Positions 38,301 to 46,757 are shown, counted from the stretch's first letter. The stretch: 64,000 nt of DNA from Streptomyces sp. NBC_00273 (GCF_036178145.1 NZ_CP108067.1:186001-250000), one strand, 5' to 3'. Made by a program: numbers and translations. Notes: generated by a model from the sequence alone, not told the origin.

Positions 38301-41300
38301 CTACGAATACAAAGACGACGCCACCAAGTGGATGTTCGACTTCCAGAGCCGGGTCGAAACACTCAGCAAGGCCTGTGACGCAACCGGCATAACCAGGCCC
38401 GCAGACGTCATATCCGACACGCGCGTCGAGTACGACAGCATCGGCAACGTCGTCAAGGGCGAGTCCCTCGCCTCCTACGACGGGGCCACGCCCAAGTACA
38501 CGCTCACCGGCACCAGCACCCACGATGCCTACGGCCGCCAGACCTCCACCACGGACGTCTACGGCAAGACCACCCGGACCGAATTCACCCCCGCCTCCGG
38601 TGGCATCGTCACCCAGGTCGTCACGACCAACTCGCTCAACCACACCTCCACCAACGAACTCGACCCCGGCCGCGGACTACCCCTGGCCAAGGAGGACGCC
38701 AACAAGAAGCGCAGCACCTTTCAGTACGACGCTCTCGGCCGACTGGTGAAGGCCTGGTCCGCCGAGCGCAACCCGGCCACCCAGATCCCGAACGCGGAAT
38801 TCTCCTACGACATCCGCCCCGGATCAGCCGACGCCCCCGTCGTCATCACCAACAAGTACCTGATGGAGAGCGGTACCTACCGCACCCGGTACGACCTCTA
38901 CGACGGCTCCCTGCGACTGCGCCAGACCCAGCAGCGCGCGCTGGACAAGGGACGTGTCATCACCGACACGTTCTACGACAGCCGCGGCCAGGTCCGCATG
39001 CAGAACGGCGGCTACTACAACGACCAGGACCCCTCGAACCAGATCTGGCTACCGGTCGAAAGCAAAATCCCTTCATCCACCGCCACCACGTACGACGGCA
39101 TGGGCCGCCCCGTGGCGACCATCGCCCGCAAGAACGGACAGGAAACCTGGCGCACCACCACCACCTACGGTGGTGACTGGGTCGCCGTCGACCCGCCGAA
39201 GGGCGACACCCCCACCAAGGCATTCCTGGACGCCCAGGGCCGCAAGACCGAACTCCACCAGTACGCCGGCGACGGCCCCACCGGCACAGTCGCCAACGCC
39301 ATCAAGTACGCCTACACCTCCAAGGGGCAGCTGGACAAGGTAACCGACCAGGCCGGCAACGTCTGGTCCTACAAGTACGACCTGCGCGGCCGACCGTACG
39401 AGGTCAGTGACCCCGACAAGGGAGTCACCACCACCACGTACGACATCGGCGACCGGCCTCAGACCGTCACCGACGCCCGCGGCAAGACCGTCGCCTTCGC
39501 CTACGATGCGCTCGGCCGTGGCATCGCCACGCATGAGGGATCCCTCCAGGGACGCAAGCTCACCGAGCAGACTTACGACACACTGCCTGGCGCTTTGGGC
39601 CTCCCCGTCTCATCGGCACGCTACGACGAACAGGGCAACGCCTACGTCCAGGCCGTCACCGGCTACGACACCGGCTACCGTCCTCTCGGCAGCAAGGTCG
39701 TCATCCCTGCCAACGAAGGCAAACTCGCCGGCACATACAACTACAGCAACACCTACACCAAGACCCTCGGCATGCCCTCCTCGGTGCTGCACCCCGCCAC
39801 GAGCGGGCTGCCTGCCGACCGGGTCAGCATCACGTACAACGGGCTTGACCAGGCCTACATGGCCGCCATCAACGGGCGCGCCTTCCTCACCAGCTCCGAG
39901 TTCAGCCCGCTGGGCGATCTCACCCGCACGCATGTGGGTGAGGCGAACAAGCAGATCGTCTCGACCTTCGAGTTCGACGAGCAGACGCGGCGGCCGACCC
40001 GCTCCTACATCACTCAGCAGTCGGGAACGACTGGATATCGCCAGATCAGTGACGTCACGACGAAGTACGACGACACCGGCAATGTCCTGAAGATCACCGA
40101 CAAGCAGGACGGAACGCCGGCAGCAGCTGACACACAGTGTTTCGCCTACGACCATTTGCGCCGGATGACCGGCGCATGGACCGCAACGGACGACTGCACC
40201 AGCCAGCCGGGCAGCAACGGTCCGGGATCCGCTCCCAAGGTCGGAGGCCCGGAAGCCTATTGGCACTCCTACACCTTCGACGCCGTCGGCAACCGCACGT
40301 CGGAGACCAAACACGACCCGAGCGGCAACACGTCCAAGGACGTCACCCGCTCCCACACCTACTCGACCGCAGCCGGAACGAAGAACCAGCTGCTCAAGGT
40401 CGACACAAAGGGACCCGAGGGCACCCGAACCGAGAGCTACGCCTACGACGCCGCAGGCAACACCACCCGCCGCGACCTCTCCCACGGCGCACAACAGCTT
40501 GACTGGGATCTCGAAGGCCGCCTCAAGAAGGTGACCGCGGGTGAGGGAACCTCGGCGAAGGACACCGAGTACCTCTACGACGCTCAAGGCAACCGGCTCA
40601 TCCGCCGCGACCCCACCAGCACCACCCTCTACCTGCCCGGCACCGAACTTCAGATCACCAAGGCCACAGAAGCAGTCAAGGCCACCCGCTATTACTCCGG
40701 CCCCAACGGCGCGGCCATGGTCCGCACCGTCGAAGCCGGCAAGACAACCAACTCCTACCTACTCGGTGACCACAACGGCACCGCCACCACCGCGGTCGAC
40801 GCAGCAACCCAGACCGTCACCCGACGCAAATTCACCCCGTTCGGCGAGGCGCGCGGAGCAAGCCCCTCCTCATGGCCAGGCGAGAAGGGATTCGTTGGCG
40901 GCACCCTTGACGAATCAACCGGACTGACACATCTCGGGGCCCGAGAGTACGACCCGGCCATCGGCCGGTTCATCTCAGTCGACCCCGAGATGAACATGGC
41001 CGAGTCACAGGCCATGAACCCATATGGGTACGCCAACAACAGCCCGATCACCTTCAGCGACCCCACCGGACGCTCCTGGCTCGGCAACATCGGTGCAGTG
41101 CTGGGTGGTGTGCTCGGCACGGTCCTGAGTGCAGTGGACCTCGCCCTTTCGAGCTATCACAAGTACAAGAACCAGCTTCGCGGCGGCAGCGCGCCAGCCC
41201 CGGCCAAACCCGTATCGACTGTCTCGACGGCAGACGTAGAACGCGCCAAGCAACTCAAGGCGCAAAGCAAGGCCGACATCGCCCTATCCATCGCCAAGGA

Positions 41301-42120
41301 AGTATTCAAGGGCGTCACAGGCTACGACGACATCGTCGCCTGCATCGGCGGCGACCTGGGCACCTGCGGCATGCTCGCCCTCGAGCAAGCCTTCGGCATC
41401 TTCGGCAAGGCCAAGCGCTTCGCCAAAGCCATGGCCCGCGCCGTCAAAATGTTCAGCAAGTGGGCCGACGACATCGGCTGGGCCACCCGAACCCTCACAC
41501 GCGCAGACGACGAAGCCAAAGCACTCGCCAAATACAACGACGACCTCTCCTCGTGGCAACGCCGCGCAGACGCAGACGCAGCGGCAGCCAGAAAAGCAGA
41601 CGAGGTAGAAGCCCCAGCGTCCGGAAAGTCCGACTCCGGAGGTAGCGGAGGTAGCGGGGATGGTGCGGGTGCTACTGGCAGTGGAAGCGGGAAGCCCGAA
41701 TTTGTCGAAAAGGCACACAGTGAGCTCGCCGACAAACGCCCCACCACCGGCCGCATATTCGATTCCTCCGGAAACGCTCTAGGTGGGGCTGACGGTGTGC
41801 ACGAAATAACCAGCGGCACGTCGAAGCTTTCCAAGCAAACCACCGCATACTTGCACCAGGCGGCAAGGGAGAGGCGAGGAGTCAAACCGATTCACCCGAA
41901 GTTCCGCTACCCTCAGGACACTCACGTAGAATCTCAGTACGCCACCTACATGCGCGACAACGGAATCACGAGCGCGGATGTTGTGATTAACCACACAAAG
42001 ATGTGCGATGATTCGCTGAATTGCTTCACCGGGGTACCAGCCATTCTCCCTCGGGGTTCGGTGATGCGAGTTTGGGTCGCCGGGCGAGAAAGTCCGATCA
42101 TTCGAAGAGGTACAGCTTGA
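35341..42120 (+). CDS. Secreted RHS-repeat polymorphic toxin with DddA-like (SCP1.201-type) deaminase tip
   Basis: 2259 residues from a TTG at 35341, which has AAGGAGG six bases upstream. In-frame sequence further upstream is not protein-like. The N-terminus is a signal peptide (WTASAVITALLVTGLPAITS before an ASA cleavage site). A long RHS/YD-repeat shell follows, with many YDxxGR motifs, ending in LGAREYDPAIGRFISVDPEM near residue 1865. A helical pretoxin segment and a Gly/Ser linker lead to the tip (about residues 2120-2259). The tip has HVE (2195-2197) and cysteines at 2222 and 2228 (MCDDSLNCF) followed by AILPRGSVMRVWV. That is the zinc and catalytic pattern of SCP1.201/DddA-like cytidine deaminases, which act on DNA. 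The spacing C-x5-C differs from the C-x2-C of DddA itself. An Imm1 gene overlaps its stop. Confidence 0.9.
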   Translation: MIRRRPLSRKGKRHRSWAGAISPIRPGWTASAVITALLVTGLPAITSNASAASLPGTQKLTNVPGKKLSGSTTSNASEKTGAAKRTWKGAPLVELPKPGEVEVSLPVKGGNTPPASPGFKVSPFLAPPAPQVSAGKLPVKVQAVPKATDPAPATVSAKVEVKNEATAKSLGIDGVVMAVKPADEASASVPLAVELDYRKFRNARGGDWGSRLQLVELPACALTSPKKPECQKRTPIASTNNSVSGTVTATLTSASGMRSRSAASAPTVLATTSSASGSNGSFTATSLSPTGSWEAGGNSGSFSWSYPMEIPSSLGGPAPTLGLGYSSDAVDGRTSASSGQSSWAGDGWDIAGGSNFIERTFVPCINDKKAGSGFNNPKQATGDLCHGPPTMTMSLNGASTQLVLADADASRKTWRPAQDDGSRVELLDGAVNGDTGGQHWRVTTVQGIQYYFGLNRVPGWTSGKEETNSAFTVPAYGNHPGEECYKASYSDSVCDQAWRWNLDYVVDPRGNAMTYWYGKERNHYGSNVQDDGKSTARGYDRGGWLKHIDYGLRSDNLFTPAPARIDFAVDERCIATKTFDCAPGKLVDGAPWDVAKNWPDVPADQICDSGKVCKDRYTPTFFTRKLLKDVTTSVLKNGKHDPVDTWALTQDFRPTGDGGVALEYPMWLAQIQHIGKNGDSDDVPMPPVVFEGIQLENRVDNNDDGSPPFLRWRVEKIRTETGAVIAAKYAPTECSAKEPKKLPSSHENNGLRCYPVIKEIPDPADPKGEKKLYVTDWFHKHRIDQVREEQPNAISPTKETNYEYIGAPAWAYDDDSEQLPEKSRTWSQWRGYERVRTVVGSAPDQRSQVEAVFFRGLDGDKAPSQPGGKRSVKVKDSEGGEIADNKLFAGQTRETLYYHGVDGALESASVNTPVARGPTATRKRADGAAPLESWIIGTDRVSSRSVLSDNRGQRRTAVEHAYDDRGRITKTTDRGDLSKTTDDTCTLYEYKDDATKWMFDFQSRVETLSKACDATGITRPADVISDTRVEYDSIGNVVKGESLASYDGATPKYTLTGTSTHDAYGRQTSTTDVYGKTTRTEFTPASGGIVTQVVTTNSLNHTSTNELDPGRGLPLAKEDANKKRSTFQYDALGRLVKAWSAERNPATQIPNAEFSYDIRPGSADAPVVITNKYLMESGTYRTRYDLYDGSLRLRQTQQRALDKGRVITDTFYDSRGQVRMQNGGYYNDQDPSNQIWLPVESKIPSSTATTYDGMGRPVATIARKNGQETWRTTTTYGGDWVAVDPPKGDTPTKAFLDAQGRKTELHQYAGDGPTGTVANAIKYAYTSKGQLDKVTDQAGNVWSYKYDLRGRPYEVSDPDKGVTTTTYDIGDRPQTVTDARGKTVAFAYDALGRGIATHEGSLQGRKLTEQTYDTLPGALGLPVSSARYDEQGNAYVQAVTGYDTGYRPLGSKVVIPANEGKLAGTYNYSNTYTKTLGMPSSVLHPATSGLPADRVSITYNGLDQAYMAAINGRAFLTSSEFSPLGDLTRTHVGEANKQIVSTFEFDEQTRRPTRSYITQQSGTTGYRQISDVTTKYDDTGNVLKITDKQDGTPAAADTQCFAYDHLRRMTGAWTATDDCTSQPGSNGPGSAPKVGGPEAYWHSYTFDAVGNRTSETKHDPSGNTSKDVTRSHTYSTAAGTKNQLLKVDTKGPEGTRTESYAYDAAGNTTRRDLSHGAQQLDWDLEGRLKKVTAGEGTSAKDTEYLYDAQGNRLIRRDPTSTTLYLPGTELQITKATEAVKATRYYSGPNGAAMVRTVEAGKTTNSYLLGDHNGTATTAVDAATQTVTRRKFTPFGEARGASPSSWPGEKGFVGGTLDESTGLTHLGAREYDPAIGRFISVDPEMNMAESQAMNPYGYANNSPITFSDPTGRSWLGNIGAVLGGVLGTVLSAVDLALSSYHKYKNQLRGGSAPAPAKPVSTVSTADVERAKQLKAQSKADIALSIAKEVFKGVTGYDDIVACIGGDLGTCGMLALEQAFGIFGKAKRFAKAMARAVKMFSKWADDIGWATRTLTRADDEAKALAKYNDDLSSWQRRADADAAAARKADEVEAPASGKSDSGGSGGSGDGAGATGSGSGKPEFVEKAHSELADKRPTTGRIFDSSGNALGGADGVHEITSGTSKLSKQTTAYLHQAARERRGVKPIHPKFRYPQDTHVESQYATYMRDNGITSADVVINHTKMCDDSLNCFTGVPAILPRGSVMRVWVAGRESPIIRRGTA

Positions 42121-42617
42121 TTCTCAACGTTCAGTCCGGAAATACCTACCGTCACGCCAAGACTCTGCCGGAAATGCTGCGCCTGATCGATTCGGTCGTG
42201 AGTGAGCAGCGCGTCTCTATTCCAGGTATTGGTGCTGGCGACAATGATCTTTTCTCGTTCTCTGAGAGGCCGCACACGATTGATGCCACCGACTGGTGGC
42301 CGGACAACAGCCTGCACGTTTCCGTAAACCTGGAAACGGGATACGGTGGACTCGTCTGGTACGTCAGTCCCGACCGGGCCGACCAAAGCCACGATGAAGT
42401 AGACGAGCACATTTGGGTTTCCAGCAACCCATCGCCGCCGGGTTTTGACCCCATGGTCCTGTCTGATCCAGGGAGCCCCCTGTGCCATGCGCCAGAAAGC
42501 ACCCTACCGTTGGCGCAGATCCGGGCGGCAGTGGAGGAATTCTGCCGCACGGGAACCGGAGATCGACCCCGCTGCATTTCATGGGTTAAGGGTGAAATCA
42601 ATGGCGAGATTCTTTAG
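42117..42617 (+). CDS. Imm1-family immunity protein to the RHS deaminase
   Basis: 166 residues from a TTG at 42117 that overlaps the toxin stop (TTGA), with GAAGAGG six bases upstream. An ATG-type start further upstream at 42021 would lie inside the toxin gene. The Imm1 pattern is clear: TGYGGLVWYVSPDRADQS, EHIWVSSNPSPPGFDPMVLS, DPGSPLCHAPESTLPLAQIR, AAVEEFCRTGTGDRP and CISWVKGEING. Imm1 proteins are the known partners of SCP1.201-type deaminases. The overlap ensures immunity is made together with toxin. It has no signal peptide, so it acts in the cytoplasm. Confidence 0.93.
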   Translation: MILNVQSGNTYRHAKTLPEMLRLIDSVVSEQRVSIPGIGAGDNDLFSFSERPHTIDATDWWPDNSLHVSVNLETGYGGLVWYVSPDRADQSHDEVDEHIWVSSNPSPPGFDPMVLSDPGSPLCHAPESTLPLAQIRAAVEEFCRTGTGDRPRCISWVKGEINGEIL

Positions 42618-42661
42618 CGGATCCCGTCTAACATGATCAGATGCACCCGTAAATAGGTAAA

Positions 42662-42696
42662 CCGCAGCCCCCACGACACATGCGTGGGGGCTGCGG
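42662..42696 (+). terminator. Terminator after the toxin-immunity pair
   Basis: A perfect 14-bp stem (CCGCAGCCCCCACG at 42662-42675 with 42683-42696) and a 7-base loop, 45 bases after the imm1 stop. The stem is strong. There is no long T tract, as usual in Streptomyces. Confidence 0.8.
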
Positions 42697-42712
42697 TGCT
42701 ACGCAGCGCGAT

Positions 42713-43023
42713 TCAGCGGACCGTCCATGCTTGCTGGGGGAGAATGCGCTGCGGGTCATCCAGTACATGCTCCGCGAAGAGCACAGGACGGGTTACCAGG
42801 TGATCGCCGAAGCGTTGAACGTTCGCGACAAGACCGAGACTCCACGGGCTCGGAACGCCAATCCCCAAGTAGCCGAACTCGTCCTCATCTTCCGGGAACC
42901 GAGTCTTCGCTCTATCAATAATCCAGCACTCCACCTCGGAAGGCACCTGTCCCGTCAATGCCACGCCTTCTGCGAGAACCTGCGGCCCAATCAGGGTTCC
43001 CGTGCACCACCGGCCTGCCTACC
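42713..43023 (-). pseudogene. C-terminal fragment of an unidentified protein cut by IS5
   Basis: The frame reads WCTGTLIGPQVLAEGVALTG, QVPSEVECWIIDRAKTRFPE, DEDEFGYLGIGVPSPWSLGL and LFAEHVLDDPQRILPQQAWT before a stop at 42713. It is well-formed protein that begins abruptly at the IS5 left end (43026). The first part of the gene was not found on the other side of the element, so a deletion or rearrangement must have followed. The size and location suggest an immunity or toxin-associated gene, but no family is recognised. Confidence 0.5.
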
Positions 43024-43025
43024 AA

Positions 43026-43924
43026 GAGCTCGTAACACGATCTTGATGAGATGTTCTGGTCAGCCGTGACCGGTGTGACGATTCGGCCGTTCGTGGTGGT
43101 GTGAGTACTCGGCCGTGGATCGTGGACGACGACTTGTGGGCACTGATCGAGCCGCTGCTGCCGCCTTGGCCGACGAGGTCGCCAGGGCCGCGGCCGGTAG
43201 CCGACCGATTGTGTCTGCAGGGCATCCTGTACGTCCTCTGCAATGACATCGCCTGGCAACTCCTGCCGCCTGAGCTGGGGTTCGGCTCGGGCCAGACCTG
43301 CTGGCGGCGCCTGGAGAGGTGGCAGCAGGCCGGAGTCTTCGACCAGCTGCACCGGATCCTGCTTGCCGAGCTGAACGCGTCCGGCCGGCTCGACTGGTCG
43401 AGGGCGTGCGTGGACGGCTCTCACATCCGGGCGAAAAAGGGGGAGCCGACACCGGTCCGTCGCCGGTCGACCGGCGGAAAACAGGCAGCAAACACCACTT
43501 GATCTGCGACGGCCGTGGCACCCCGCTCAAAGTCATCACAACCGCGGCGAACGTCAACGACGTCACCCAGACCCTCGCCCTGGTCGACGGCATCCCGCCA
43601 GTGGCGGGCCGCCCCGGCCGGCCCCGCAGGCGCCCGGACGCCCTGCTTGGCGACAAGGGCTACGACTCCAACCCCAACCGGGAAGAGCTGCGCAAACGCC
43701 GGATCCTGCCCGTCATCTCCCGCAAAGGAGCCCCGAACATCAAGGGCATGGGCAAGCTCCGCTACGTCGTCGAGCAGACCTTCGCTCTACTCCACCAGTT
43801 CAAACGACTCGCCGTCCGATGGGAACGCCGCACTGAACTCCACGACACCTTCGTCTCCCTTGCCTGCAGCCTCATCTGCTGGCGACGCCTCAACAAGCCC
43901 GACTCATGATCGTGTTACGAGCTC
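43026..43924. mobile_element. IS5-family insertion sequence, copy 1 (intact)
   Basis: The ends are 17-bp inverted repeats GAGCTCGTAACACGATC (43026-43042) and its complement (43908-43924). CAA occurs on both outer sides and could be a 3-base target duplication. It encodes a transposase in two overlapping frames. A nearly identical copy starts at 55533. Confidence 0.85.
43101..43909 (+). CDS. IS5-family transposase made by programmed frameshift (copy 1)
   Basis: The first frame (43101-43502) begins STRPWIVDDDLWALIEPLLP and includes the first Asp (VDGSHIRAKKG). At the run AAAAAGGGGG (43434-43443) a shift to the -1 frame gives the rest: KTGSKHHLICDGRGTPLKVI, LLGDKGYDSN (second Asp) and YVVEQTFALLHQFKRLAVRW (Glu). 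The second copy has the same arrangement, so the frameshift is a feature of the element and not an error. The complete product is about 270 residues. Confidence 0.85.
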
Positions 43925-44163
43925 CAAGGCAGCCCGTCCGGGAATCCCTTCGAGGAGTCGCCGGGTGGCGGGTCGTGGTCCACGGGGAAGAGGGGCAGGG
44001 CGCCGGTCATCTCCAGGAGGCGCTGGAGCTGGTGGTTGGGGGCTGCCAGGCGGACGACGGTTCCGGCCTCCTGCGCCGTGAGCCGCGCGGCGAGGAGTGC
44101 GTTGAGCGCGGAGGAGTCGCAGAAGGAGACGCGGCTGCAGTCGACCGTCTGCTCACCAGACAC
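43915..44163 (-). pseudogene. STAS-domain (anti-sigma antagonist) remnant
   Basis: 82 residues containing VDCSRVSFCDSSALNALLAA, the phosphorylatable-serine motif of STAS anti-anti-sigma factors, followed by TVVRLAAPNHQLQRLLEMTG. The first 35-40 residues of the fold are missing: the frame opens at a GTG just before the motif. The stop codon comes from the IS5 end. Both ends therefore seem to be damaged. Confidence 0.65.
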
Positions 44164-44286
44164 AGCTGATCACTCCCTCTTCGGTGGAAACGCCTGATGT
44201 GCAGCAGACCGTTCGACTCCAGCGTGGATAAGGAGCTGATCAGGTTCGACCACCAGTGCCGTGACCTCGTGTCCGCCCATGGCGGA

Positions 44287-44301
44287 TCTGCCAGGGGCAG
44301 A
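44287..44301 (+). promoter_or_regulatory. PopR-type operator upstream of clpP3
   Basis: TCTGCC-AGG-GGCAGA, an exact match to the palindrome TCTGCC-N3-GGCAGA described for PopR in front of the Streptomyces clpP3-clpP4 operon. It is 72 bases upstream of the clpP3 ATG, and popR is present downstream. Confidence 0.85.
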
Positions 44302-44372
44302 GGAACGGCGTTCGGGGGGTTCCCGAGGTCAAGAGTGGAGTCGACGGCATCCCGCCTCGACAAGGAGAAGAG

Positions 44373-45011
44373 ATGACTCCCCTCACCATGCTCGCGCCCC
44401 GCGCGGAGGAGGGCGACACACCGCCCGGCCACTTCGACGACCACCTCGCGGCAAGGCTGCTCGACCAGCGGATCGTCCTCCTGGGCACCCAGGTCGACGA
44501 GGTGTCGGCCAACCGGGTGTGCGCACAGCTACTGCTGCTGTCGGCGCAGGACCCGCGCTCCGACATCGGCCTGTACGTCAACAGCCCCGGCGGATCGGTC
44601 ACCGCAGGTCTCGCCATCTACGACACGATGCGGCTCATCCCGAACGACGTCTCGACGCTGGCGATGGGCTTCGCCGCCAGCATGGGCCAGTTCCTGCTCA
44701 CCGTGGGGACGCCCGGCAAGCGGTTCGCGCTGCCGAACGCGCGGATCATGATGCACCAGCCCTCGGCGGGCATCGGCGGTACCGCCGCGGACATCGAGAT
44801 CCAGGCGGAGAACCTCCAGTTCACCAAGAAGGCCATCGAGCGGATCACCGCCCAGCACACCGGGCAGAGCGTGGAGACGATCGCGCGGGACGGCGACCGG
44901 GACCGCTGGTTCACGGCCGAACAGGCCAGGGAGTACGGGATGGTGGACCGGGTGGTGGAGTCGCTCGCCGACATCCGCCCGGCCACGCCGCGCCGACGGA
45001 CGGGGCTGTGA
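44373..45011 (+). CDS. clpP3: ATP-dependent Clp protease proteolytic subunit ClpP3
   Basis: 212 residues. The ATG is preceded by AAGGAGAAG. The ClpP fold is complete: [49 protein letters not shown] (Ser103), [20 protein letters not shown] (His128) and the DGDRDRWF region with the catalytic Asp. It forms a mixed barrel with ClpP4, working with Clp ATPases. In Streptomyces this second clpP operon is normally silent and is switched on by PopR when ClpP1/ClpP2 activity fails. It is followed by clpP4 with one base between stop and start. Confidence 0.93.
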   Translation: MTPLTMLAPRAEEGDTPPGHFDDHLAARLLDQRIVLLGTQVDEVSANRVCAQLLLLSAQDPRSDIGLYVNSPGGSVTAGLAIYDTMRLIPNDVSTLAMGFAASMGQFLLTVGTPGKRFALPNARIMMHQPSAGIGGTAADIEIQAENLQFTKKAIERITAQHTGQSVETIARDGDRDRWFTAEQAREYGMVDRVVESLADIRPATPRRRTGL

Positions 45012-45012
45012 C

Positions 45013-45615
45013 ATGGGGTCGTACACGGTTCCCTACGTGATCGAGCGGACCGCGCAGGGCGAGCGGTCCTACGACGTCTTCAGCCGGCTGCTGAACGAGC
45101 GGATCATCTTTCTCGGCACCGAGATCGACGACGGGGTCGCCAACGTGGTCATCGCGCAGCTCCTGCACCTGGAGTCGGCGAGCCCGGAGCAGGAGATCTC
45201 GATCTATCTCAACTCGCCCGGCGGATCGTTCACTTCGCTGATGGCGATCTACGACACGATGACGTTCGTGCAGGCTCCGATCTCCACCTTCTGCGTCGGT
45301 CAAGCGTCGTCGACGGCGGCGGTGCTGCTGGCGGGCGGAGATCCCGGGCGGCGGTTCGTGCTCCGGCACGCGCGGGTGCTGCTCGGTCAGCCGGCCAGCG
45401 GCGGCCGGCAGGGGACGGTCTCCGACCTCAGCCTCGCGGCCAAGGAGATGGTCCGTATCCGCTCGCAGGTGGAGGAGGTTCTGTCCCGGCACACGCACCA
45501 CGACGTGGCGACGCTGCGCGCGGACATGGACCGGGAGAAGGTGTTCACCGCCGAGGAGGCCGTGGCCTACGGGCTCGCCGACGAGGTGCTGAGCCGACGG
45601 TTCGCGTTCGTCTGA
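45013..45615 (+). CDS. clpP4: ClpP-family subunit ClpP4
   Basis: 200 residues, translationally coupled to clpP3. [19 protein letters not shown] and the serine-region [15 protein letters not shown] (Ser100) are present, but the position of the catalytic His holds Gly: [12 protein letters not shown] here against [11 protein letters not shown] in ClpP3. The same replacement is, as far as I recall, typical of ClpP4 proteins, so this subunit probably has a structural role in a ClpP3/ClpP4 complex rather than cutting by itself. Confidence 0.92.
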   Translation: MGSYTVPYVIERTAQGERSYDVFSRLLNERIIFLGTEIDDGVANVVIAQLLHLESASPEQEISIYLNSPGGSFTSLMAIYDTMTFVQAPISTFCVGQASSTAAVLLAGGDPGRRFVLRHARVLLGQPASGGRQGTVSDLSLAAKEMVRIRSQVEEVLSRHTHHDVATLRADMDREKVFTAEEAVAYGLADEVLSRRFAFV

Positions 45616-45700
45616 GCCCGCGCGGTCGTGGCCGAGGGCCTGCGAGGCGGCCCGTACGGCGGGGGCGCGCCCCGTCGTACCGGCCGTCGGCCCGGTCCGG

Positions 45701-46141
45701 TCAGGCGGCGAGGCAGAAGCCGTCGTACCGCGCCGTGGGCGACGTGGGTGACGTGCGGGCCCGGACCACCCGGCTCCGGGCGTGCCGGGCCAGCTCGTCA
45801 CCGGCGAGCAGGAGCAGGTCTGCGAGGCCGAGCCCGAGGGCCTGGGCGGCGGCCGCGAGCACCTCGGAGGATGCCTCCTTGCGTCCGCGCTCCACCTCCG
45901 ACAGGTACGGCATCGAGATCCGGGCCGCCTCCGAGACGTCCTTCAGCGTGCGCTCCTGGGCGAGCCGCTCGCGCCGCAGCACGTCGCCGACGAGGTCACG
46001 CCACAGCGGCTCCCTCGGCGCGCGTGGCTGTGGACCCCCCATGGGGCGCCGCGGGGCGCCGGCCGCCCCGCCGGAACCGGGCGACGGGGCCTGCGGGCGC
46101 AGGGAGATGACGCGGGACTCGTTCGGCGCATGAGTGCTCAC
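45701..46141 (-). CDS. popR: PopR/ClgR-type XRE regulator of clpP3-clpP4
   Basis: 146 residues. The helix-turn-helix is RTLKDVSEAARISMPYLSEV followed by ERGRKEASSEVLAAAAQALG. The disordered N-terminus is Pro/Gly-rich. The protein ends in CLAA. PopR and ClgR carry such a terminal Ala-Ala, which marks them for degradation by ClpP1/ClpP2, so loss of those proteases stabilises the activator. It is convergent to clpP4 and its operator sequence is present upstream of clpP3. All three parts of the known circuit are thus in this window. Confidence 0.9.
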   Translation of the reverse strand: MSTHAPNESRVISLRPQAPSPGSGGAAGAPRRPMGGPQPRAPREPLWRDLVGDVLRRERLAQERTLKDVSEAARISMPYLSEVERGRKEASSEVLAAAAQALGLGLADLLLLAGDELARHARSRVVRARTSPTSPTARYDGFCLAA

Positions 46142-46445
46142 CCCCTCACCCTAGGGATCCGGGGCGCGGGGGGAAGGGAGTGGCCTTCTGCCCTGGGTGA
46201 AGCCGCGCCAGTGCCTGGGGCGACTCGGGTTCGGCGCTAGAGCGTGTCCGCAACGCCGGAAGGAACCAGAGAGCCGACCGGGCGTACGGCTCCCTCCCGG
46301 GCATGGTGCCGGTCAGTCCTTCTGTCGCGGACAGCACGGTCAGGGCGGCCAGAACGGTGGAACGATGCGCCGGGGGTTTGAGGCCGACTCGGCATCGAGG
46401 TCACAGCCCTCGGGCGCGGCACACGCGAGGCCCAGTCGGTTTCGG
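46142..46445. other. No supported gene
   Basis: Upstream region of popR followed by sequence that matches nothing recognisable in any frame. It leads into an IS5 remnant. Confidence 0.35.
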
Positions 46446-46592
46446 GGCGTGCGCGTTCGTAGCGGCGGTGGAGTCGGCGGTAGCCGGCGAGCCAGGCCAT
46501 GGTCGTTCTATGGTCCAGCGGTGGCGTCCGAGCCGCTTCGAGGACTCGATTCCCCTGCGGGCGATGCGGTGGCGGATGCCGCGCTGGCGCAA
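46446..46592 (-). pseudogene. IS5-family transposase C-terminal remnant
   Basis: The frame reads LRQRGIRHRIARRGIESSKR and LGRHRWTIER, then, after a frameshift near 46503, TMAWLAGYRRLHRRYER. This is the arginine-rich catalytic-glutamate region at the end of a different IS5-type transposase. Both sides are lost. Confidence 0.7.
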
Positions 46593-46602
46593 CCTCGCGG
46601 GC

Positions 46603-46704
46603 GCACCTTGTGGTGCTGCCGTACATCCTCGCCCGGGCCGCGACCGGCAGTCAGGCCGGAGGCGGACCGGGCCGCGGCCGGTACTCGGCAGCACCACAAG
46701 GTGC
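46603..46704. repeat. 18-bp inverted repeat with 66-bp spacer
   Basis: GCACCTTGTGGTGCTGCC at 46603-46620 and its exact complement at 46687-46704. It lies directly beside the IS5 remnant. It could be a large hairpin, a pair of insertion-sequence ends or a small inverted fragment. Confidence 0.6.
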
Positions 46705-46757
46705 AGGGTGACTGCCGATGGCTCGCCACGGTGGTCATGGACGGAGCGCGGGCCCGG

